Origin: Pseudomonas beijingensis
GTDB taxonomy: Bacteria > Pseudomonadota > Gammaproteobacteria > Pseudomonadales > Pseudomonadaceae
NCBI RefSeq assembly: GCF_030687295.1
Contig: NZ_CP117425.1
Location: 5,150,001 to 5,214,000, forward strand
DNA: 64,000 bases
Reading direction: 5' to 3'
Below the pieces are notes generated by a model. It was given only the letters and a program-made list of their open reading frames with translations. It did not search any database and was not told the DNA's origin. Numbering within the stretch: the stretch's first letter is position 1; every line of letters begins with the position of its first letter. A program made the translations under genes and the position numbers. Positions 58,884-64,000 of this stretch are shown here, piece after piece.

Positions 58884-59555
58884 CTAAACCCAATTGTCGT
58901 AGCGATTAAGCAGAATATTATCCATCTGCCTGAGGCTGATTTCCCGGCCAAGTTCCTCTTCAAACAGGCTACGAACGCGTATGTAGAAGCCTACGTAGGT
59001 CGCGTAGTTTTTTGACATGCCCGCCGTGGTCGGAGCGAAAACCAGCCCCTCCTCATCCACGATCCACTTCAGCGCTTCCCTGGCTCGCGAATCAACCATT
59101 GGAAACAACGTCGGATAATGGAAATGCAAATACTTCGAAGCGAAGCTGCTCGCGTCCTTGTTCGTGACGGCACTGATGGCCTCGCAGAGCCGGGAATGCA
59201 CCTTATCCACGGCGGTACAGACAGATCCGGCCAGCCTTTCCCCGACTGGAAGAAGGGACGCTTCCAACCCTACGTCTGAGCTGCAAATAGATTTAGCCAA
59301 CCGCGAATAGAAGCCTCCTGTGGAGCCCTCATAGCCATCCTCCTCATCCTTGGTGCGGCGCTCGACCGATGCCGCCAGACTGCGACCGATGATCAGCGCC
59401 TTTGAAGCCACCTGCGCATGATCGGTATGGCTGGGATTTTCTCGCACGAAGCTGTAGAGCGCTTTGTTGGCTGGTATGAATATGCCACACCCCTGGTCCG
59501 TGCCGATGAACTCGTCAGTCAAGTAATGGCGTTTTTCCTTTTGTAAAAATTGCAT
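58884..59555 (-). CDS. Hypothetical protein, 223 residues
   Basis: Soluble, mostly helical protein (MQFLQKEKRHYLTDEFIGTD). A distinctive central stretch SFASKYLHFHYPTLFPMVDS followed by RAREALKW looks like a conserved helical core with a possible active-site His/Asp set. I do not recognise a characterised family. It is co-transcribed with the lipoprotein gene downstream. GC content is low for the window, which fits an accessory gene. Confidence 0.7.
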   Translation of the reverse strand: MQFLQKEKRHYLTDEFIGTDQGCGIFIPANKALYSFVRENPSHTDHAQVASKALIIGRSLAASVERRTKDEEDGYEGSTGGFYSRLAKSICSSDVGLEASLLPVGERLAGSVCTAVDKVHSRLCEAISAVTNKDASSFASKYLHFHYPTLFPMVDSRAREALKWIVDEEGLVFAPTTAGMSKNYATYVGFYIRVRSLFEEELGREISLRQMDNILLNRYDNWV

Positions 59556-59683
59556 GCGCCTCTCCTTAGGTGAGCGCTAATCATGCCACTTAATCGCCAC
59601 TATCTGGGAGAACTGCGGCCTTCGCCCGAGCTGTTTGCGCTCCTACCACTCGAACAGACCATCAAGAGGGAAATGCGCAAAAA

Positions 59684-59712
59684 CCACGATTAAAGTTTAC
59701 CTATAATCGTGG
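59684..59712. repeat. Nine-base inverted repeat
   Basis: CCACGATTA, 11-base spacer, TAATCGTGG, in the 217-base gap between two leftward genes. It may be an operator or a weak hairpin; no T tract is present. Confidence 0.6.
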
Positions 59713-59772
59713 TCTGTTCAGGTTTGCCCTGTTCACGCCAATTTTCAATTGCAAACGCGTTGAGCTATTGAC

Positions 59773-60141
59773 CTATTCAACGGCCGAACGGCTGTTGCGC
59801 CAGAACAGGTACGCCAACCCAACCGGTGCTACGAAAATCGCGAACGACCAGCACATGGCCATGGTGAAAACCTTCACGATCAGCATGAACAGTGCGTTCA
59901 CGAAAAAAACATTGTTGCCCATGATGTAGCCGACAACGCTTTCGTAGACGAATCGAGAATACGGATATAGTAATGTGTTGATGATCGCCAATACGATCAG
60001 CCCAGGCTTCGCGTCGATTCCACCAGGGCCGTTGGCCGCCAGAGAGATGATCATCACGGTGAACACCAGCCCAAAAAGAAACTGGCGGATGTAGTAGCTG
60101 GTCGTAAGACCGCCAAAAGTCTTGGCGAAAAATGAGTGCAT
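59773..60141 (-). CDS. Small membrane protein of unknown function
   Basis: A 122-residue protein with three or four hydrophobic helices (FLFGLVFTVMIISLAANG; GLIVLAIINTLLYPYSRFVY; ALFMLIVKVFTMAMCWSFAI). AGAGGGA precedes the ATG. Possibly co-transcribed with the lipoprotein gene 49 bases upstream. Family not recognised. Confidence 0.7.
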   Translation of the reverse strand: MHSFFAKTFGGLTTSYYIRQFLFGLVFTVMIISLAANGPGGIDAKPGLIVLAIINTLLYPYSRFVYESVVGYIMGNNVFFVNALFMLIVKVFTMAMCWSFAIFVAPVGLAYLFWRNSRSAVE

Positions 60142-60190
60142 AAGAGATCCCTCTAGAATGCTGATTTAAACGAGGTGCCCAAAAATGGGT

Positions 60191-60601
60191 TCAACCGCGA
60201 ATGCGGCGCTCTGTGAAGTCATAATCTTCCTGGCAATCGCCGGAAGGGTCTGACGCCACACTGACGTAATGCACCGTGTCGGCATCGATCAACTTGTACG
60301 TATAGACATCTGGCATACGCACGCCATCGGTTCTCAATTCGTTCTTGCCATTGGCAGCTGACCAGGTGCCATGTTCGGCTTGAATCGGCTGAGTCTGCTG
60401 GGCATCCCGGAAAAAGGTGATGGTGAAACGACCGTCGGGCTTGAAGTCATTTTTCCAGGAGAGGAACTGGCATTTGCCGTTTTCTGTCCGCAGGCCTTTC
60501 CATGAACCAATCAAGGATGGATCATTGGCCGGCTTGTTGGCGGCGCAGCCACCGAGAGTGGCAGCCAGGATGACAAGAGCCAGGGAGAAACTCCGTTTCA
60601 C
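60191..60601 (-). CDS. Putative lipoprotein with lipocalin-like body
   Basis: A 136-residue protein starting at GTG with a lipoprotein signal (KRSFSLALVILAATLGGCAA). The rest is beta-strand rich (LIGSWKGLRTENGKCQFLSW; GRFTITFFRDAQQTQPIQAE), reminiscent of lipocalin-like lipoproteins. GGAAG lies seven bases ahead of the start. Function unknown. Confidence 0.7.
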   Translation of the reverse strand: MKRSFSLALVILAATLGGCAANKPANDPSLIGSWKGLRTENGKCQFLSWKNDFKPDGRFTITFFRDAQQTQPIQAEHGTWSAANGKNELRTDGVRMPDVYTYKLIDADTVHYVSVASDPSGDCQEDYDFTERRIRG

Positions 60602-60782
60602 GTAATACTTCCTTATTCAAATGAAATGCAGCGCGTTGCGAATACCCCGCGTCGAGCCAAATTGTAACGACTTTCGGCCAGGAATGGCTCGCCTGGTGAA
60701 CGGTCCCTGGCTCTGATGTAAGCAAGGGCGTCCTTGGAGTAGCCTTTGCCAGACGATGACTTTTATACAGCAGGGAGAGCTG

Positions 60783-61226
60783 ATGAAATTCCACCCACTT
60801 CGATTAGAAGCTCGAGACTTGAGCTTGGCCCTTTTTGCCGTCAGCCTCATGCTGCCAGCCATCAACACGCGAAACGAAGTATGGGAATTTGAGAGCGTCA
60901 CCTACGGCTACGAAGCTCTTTGCTTCGGGTTTCTAGCACTACTGGGTGATAGTGCTGCTTGGTTGGCCAATCCCTTCTTCATCGTGGCATTTTTCTCACA
61001 CAAGAGTGCGAGACGACGCCTGATCAGCGCCTTGTGCGCCACCCTCCTCGGTCTATCGTCGTATCTGTACACGAGCATGTGGAATGATGGAGACGGACGA
61101 GTGACCGTCACGGGCTACAGCTACGGATTCTACGTATGGCTGTCCTCTTTTTTATGGCTGGTGCTATTAGCGACTCGAAAAACCATAAGAGAGAGCCAGG
61201 CAGGTGCCTGCCTGGATCCCCGATAA
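60783..61226 (+). CDS. Membrane protein of unknown function
   Basis: A 147-residue protein with about four hydrophobic segments (LALFAVSLMLPAINT; ALCFGFLALLGDSAAWLANP; LISALCATLLGLSSYLYTS; YVWLSSFLWLVLLATRK). GGGAGAG precedes the ATG at 60783. The last codons include a perfect nine-base palindrome (CCAGGCAGG/CCTGCCTGG, 61196-61215) that may help end the transcript. Family not recognised. Confidence 0.7.
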   Translation: MKFHPLRLEARDLSLALFAVSLMLPAINTRNEVWEFESVTYGYEALCFGFLALLGDSAAWLANPFFIVAFFSHKSARRRLISALCATLLGLSSYLYTSMWNDGDGRVTVTGYSYGFYVWLSSFLWLVLLATRKTIRESQAGACLDPR

Positions 61227-61256
61227 CGTTTCGCCTGGGCAAATCATGCGCCTGCC

Positions 61257-61706
61257 TCAGCGGGCGCTAGAGACAGAACCCTGATCAGCCTGCGCCGAAA
61301 GCGGAACATCAAACACTCGATCGAACACCCATTGAAAAACCAGCGCGTAAAAAAAGAAAAATACGAACAGCCCCAGATTAGTCACCAGCGCCAGCCACAA
61401 GCTGATGCCCAACCAGGCCCCAATCACCGGGGTAAGAATCAACGTCAAGCCGCCTTCAAATCCCAGGGAGTGAAGCAACCGTCGCTGCCAGTTGCGCTGA
61501 CGGCTGGGTTGGCGGCGCTCCCACCACTCGAACAGACCGTTGAAAAGCATATTCCAGGCCAGCGCGACGGCAGAAATCACCAGCGACAGCAGGGTTGAAT
61601 AGCCCATCCCTTGTTCGTAGGTCAGTGCCAGCGCCGGTGCCACGAACAGCACACCGCCGGCTTCGTAGAGGATGGCCTGGAGGATTTTACGGGGCGTGCC
61701 TTGCAT
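61257..61706 (-). CDS. PACE-family efflux transporter
   Basis: A 149-residue inner-membrane protein with four helices in two repeated halves. PACE-type motifs are LYEAGGVLFVAPALALTYEQ, WNMLFNGLFEWWERR and RLLHSLGFEGGLTLIL. Relatives such as AceI export chlorhexidine and short polyamines. It is divergent from a LysR gene, as for AceI and its LysR regulator. ATG at 61706 begins the conserved part. Confidence 0.9.
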   Translation of the reverse strand: MQGTPRKILQAILYEAGGVLFVAPALALTYEQGMGYSTLLSLVISAVALAWNMLFNGLFEWWERRQPSRQRNWQRRLLHSLGFEGGLTLILTPVIGAWLGISLWLALVTNLGLFVFFFFYALVFQWVFDRVFDVPLSAQADQGSVSSAR

Positions 61707-61769
61707 CGGCAGGTTCCTTAAGAGGGGGTTGGGAGACCACAGCCTGGCAAGTTGAGCCCCTGCGCACAA

Positions 61770-61796
61770 TTGAGCTAAATTGAGCCACGCTCAACC
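61770..61796. promoter_or_regulatory. Candidate LysR operator
   Basis: TTGAGCTAAATTGAGCCACG then CTCAA: two TTGAG half-sites facing CTCAA, between the divergent PACE and LysR genes. Confidence 0.5.
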
Positions 61797-61813
61797 TGAG
61801 TAACCTACCCGCC

Positions 61814-62752
61814 ATGTTCGCCAAACTGCCCCTCACCGCCTTGCGCGGCTTCGAGTCCGCCGCACGGCTGGGCAGCTTCAAGGCGGCGGCCCAGGAACTG
61901 AACATCAGCCCGGCGGCGATCTCCCATCAGGTCAAAAGCCTTGAAGCCTTCCTTGGCGTGCGTCTGTTCGAGCGCTCCAGCCAAAACGTGCGCCTGAGCG
62001 CCGACGGCGAGCGCCTTCACCCTTACATGCACCGCGCTCTGCTCGATATCCAGCAGGGTCTGCAAATACTGTCGCCATCGTGTACCGCGCAGTCCCTGGT
62101 GGTGAGCACAACGCCAGCGTTCGCCAGCCTGTGGCTGATACCCCGACTCGGGGACTTTCATCGGTTGCACCCGGAGATCGACGTCAGCCTGCACAGCAGC
62201 AACGACGTGGTCGACCTGCGACGAGACGCCAGCATCGACTTGGCAATCCGCGCCCTGTTCAGGCCGGACCCACAGCTGTTCGAACAGCCTTTGCTGGATG
62301 AGCACTTCGGCGTTTACTGCCGCCCCGGGTGGCAACCGCCCACAGCGAGCTCACCTATCGAACTGATCGACGTGCCGTGGCTGAGTAGCGCGAACGTAGC
62401 GGTTGACTGGCCGGCATGGTGCGCCAAGGCCGACACCCTCGACTGGCTGGAGAACGCGCGTTTCCGGCGTTATGACGAAGAGCAGCATGCCCTGCAGGCG
62501 GCAATCGCCGGGCACGGGCTGGTGCTCGCCAGCAATGTGCTGGTTGCTGAGGCTGTTGCGAATGGGCAGTTGGTTGATTATCGCCCTGAGGTCCGCTTGG
62601 CGGGTGCGCGGTATACGGTGGTGTGCGTGCCGGGGCGGGAGCGGCAGGTGGAGGTGCGGGTGTTTAGTGAGTGGTTGTTGGGGCGGCGCATCGCAGAACC
62701 GGATGCGCCTGCCCGCCTCACCCCGAACCAAGAAGGGAAATCTATCCCCTGA
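61814..62752 (+). CDS. LysR-family regulator, GcvA-like
   Basis: A 312-residue LysR protein (LPLTALRGFESAARLGSFKA; SPAAISHQVKSLEAFLGVRLF; effector domain with TPAFASLWLIPRLGDFHRLH), typical of the GcvA branch. Divergent from the PACE transporter gene with a TTGAG-N-CTCAA site between, so it probably controls that gene. Confidence 0.9.
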   Translation: MFAKLPLTALRGFESAARLGSFKAAAQELNISPAAISHQVKSLEAFLGVRLFERSSQNVRLSADGERLHPYMHRALLDIQQGLQILSPSCTAQSLVVSTTPAFASLWLIPRLGDFHRLHPEIDVSLHSSNDVVDLRRDASIDLAIRALFRPDPQLFEQPLLDEHFGVYCRPGWQPPTASSPIELIDVPWLSSANVAVDWPAWCAKADTLDWLENARFRRYDEEQHALQAAIAGHGLVLASNVLVAEAVANGQLVDYRPEVRLAGARYTVVCVPGRERQVEVRVFSEWLLGRRIAEPDAPARLTPNQEGKSIP

Positions 62753-62842
62753 ATCTGTGGCCGTACGAGCCTAACTGATCCCTGTAGCCTCTTCCGTACA
62801 GAAGAACAACGAAGCTCGATCCGCCCTCTTCCTTCCGCGCCC

Positions 62843-63055
62843 TCAGGGAAGAGGCGGATTCGCCGAGAAATTCGTAGGGATATTGAGAAAGGCATGCCAA
62901 GCATCTACAGCGTCATGATGCCGCTGGGTAGCATCCTCCCAAGAAGGACCGGATACCTCTTTCGCAGAAACTAGCATCATCATTTTTATCGTTGCGGCAT
63001 CCAGCTCTTTGAGAAGCTCATGGGATGTGGCCCTGAATTCTTCGAACGACGTCAT
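62843..63055 (-). CDS. Small hypothetical protein, 70 residues
   Basis: Mostly helical soluble protein (MTSFEEFRATSHELLKELDA; KMMMLVSAKEVSGPSWEDAT). GAGG lies eight bases ahead of the ATG. Resembles small accessory-region proteins; no family recognised. The gap on to 63213 shows no other gene. Confidence 0.6.
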   Translation of the reverse strand: MTSFEEFRATSHELLKELDAATIKMMMLVSAKEVSGPSWEDATQRHHDAVDAWHAFLNIPTNFSANPPLP

Positions 63056-63212
63056 TCCATTTACCTCGGGCGGTGTTCACCGCCATTGGGGAATACATAT
63101 TCCTCGATGAGTTGAGTCCCCCGGGCGGCAGTAATTCCAAAGGGTCGGACCGCCGGTCAATTCTTTACGAGGCGATGCTCACAACCTGCTGGGGTCTGTC
63201 CTTGGAATTGCG

Positions 63213-63719
63213 CTACTCATTAGGCAGGAATCGGTTGATGATCATCGAGACCGCTTGCATTGAAGAGACCAGGGCTGTGTCTACGCAAAACGGAACTTCA
63301 TCCCACGGCTCATATTCATGATCCAGTACAGACTGCCAGGTGGGTGGCGTCAGCCCAGGAATGTCACCTCTCCTGGTTTCTACCCGGCACTGATGTTCAT
63401 GTTTATCGGAGCAGATCACTTGGATATTTGCCAACCGACTACCCGCCCGTGAGGCAACTTCGCTCCACGCGATTCGGCTTTCGAGGACGGGATTGACACA
63501 ATCAACGATGACTGTGCGACCCAAACGAAGATTACTCAGGGCGAGCTCATTGGCAACCATATAGCCACTGCGCCCCACATCGTGCGCAAGCGCGCCCGAG
63601 TTTCGAATCGCCTGCTCAATCGTATCGATCCGCAGATACACGGCGCCTGTTGTAGCGGCGAGATCATTGGCGATAGTCGTTTTTCCGGTGCCGGGAAGGC
63701 CGCTGAAGACGATGAGCAT
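63213..63719 (-). CDS. P-loop kinase (AAA_33/zeta-toxin-like)
   Basis: A 168-residue nucleotide-binding protein. Walker A is SGLPGTGKTTIANDLA near the N-terminus, followed by YLRIDTIEQAIR, then VIVDCVNPVLESRIAW as the Walker B-like strand. Proteins of this shape phosphorylate small molecules, including some antibiotics. No antitoxin-like partner is seen, so a toxin role is unlikely. Confidence 0.85.
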   Translation of the reverse strand: MLIVFSGLPGTGKTTIANDLAATTGAVYLRIDTIEQAIRNSGALAHDVGRSGYMVANELALSNLRLGRTVIVDCVNPVLESRIAWSEVASRAGSRLANIQVICSDKHEHQCRVETRRGDIPGLTPPTWQSVLDHEYEPWDEVPFCVDTALVSSMQAVSMIINRFLPNE

Positions 63720-63928
63720 TCGGTGTCCTTCGATAAGTGAGTTAATCCAGTGTAGGCAGTAGCCTTATGACTCGTTCTTGATAGGCACCAATGAGCCTTC
63801 GTAAACCATAGCGAAGAGACGTGAGGGTCGTTCATACGCTCCAGCATGGAAAGCAGAAACCGCAAGAACGATCAAATGCTGTCCCCATTCATTTGATAAC
63901 GTCGCTTCAGCATTCATGGAGATTCGTC

Positions 63929-64000
63929 ATGCTGAGTATCGAAAGGGCCCTGTGGTACATCGAGTTGGAGCTGGGATCCCAACTCGATCTGGGACGTGTC
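63929..64000 (+). CDS. N-terminus of an AraC-family regulator (runs off the window)
   Basis: MLSIERALWYIELELGSQLD then LGRV, continuing to the last base. This is the usual opening of the AraC-type DNA-binding domain that sits at the N-terminus of Rob/SoxS-like two-part regulators. GGAG lies seven bases ahead of the ATG. Only 24 codons are visible. Confidence 0.6.
   Translation, partial: MLSIERALWYIELELGSQLDLGRV

Noticed and set aside
63213..63719. Zeta-type toxin
   Set aside because: No epsilon-like antitoxin gene is adjacent, and the fold is shared with many harmless kinases.

Overview
The window looks like a chromosome segment of a Pseudomonas of the P. fluorescens complex. The evidence is high-GC coding sequence, many Pseudomonas-type REP palindromes (cores such as GTGGGAGC...GCTCCCAC) in the gaps, an SOS mutagenesis cassette of the lexA2-imuA-imuB-dnaE2 type with an AGTAC-N4-GTACT operator, and a metallothionein very like the one described from P. 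fluorescens Q2-87. I see no rRNA, tRNA, CRISPR, prophage or insertion sequence. Assignments rest on reading translated sequence, motifs and gene order; no database search was possible.

Left part (1-27 kb): the end of a chemoreceptor; a cupin with the metal motif of DMSP-lyase-family enzymes; a PAS hybrid histidine kinase; the SOS mutasome operon (11229 down to 5477); a decayed GntR regulator; a cluster resembling the P. aeruginosa sphingosine-response locus (AraC regulator, SphA-like porin, Tat-exported FAD oxidase, lipoprotein cytochrome c); a LysR regulator divergent from a GMC dehydrogenase and MHS transporter; an iron-type cell-surface signalling set (TonB receptor, FecR, FecI, Fur-like box); a single-domain response regulator; and topoisomerase III.

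Middle (27-41 kb): glutaminase, a ZIP metal transporter, and a run of stress-type genes (manganese catalase, KGG-repeat protein, metallothionein, YciE/F ferritin-like protein), then a sirtuin. Next comes a LysR regulator divergent from dhcA-dhcB-atoB (acyl-CoA transferase plus thiolase). This is followed by the most striking non-coding feature, a tandem array of ten units of 129-133 bp, each holding two opposed REP palindromes (about 40045-41337).

Right part (41-64 kb): a six-gene ABC importer operon in the order of rhizobial glycerol glpSTPQUV, transcribed leftward. It has a near-consensus sigma-54 promoter, six TGAACAA repeats upstream, and a divergent sigma-54 activator gene, which together make a self-consistent control unit. 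The two ATPases carry complementary defects, predicting one working and one degenerate nucleotide site. Then follow a CigR-like protein, an MFS exporter, AzlCD, a TauD/clavaminate-synthase-like dioxygenase with a frameshifted TauE exporter and a divergent LysR gene, an APH(3')-like kinase, and an accessory stretch of poorly characterised small membrane proteins and lipoproteins. A PACE efflux gene with a divergent LysR gene, a P-loop kinase and the first codons of an AraC-type regulator end the window.
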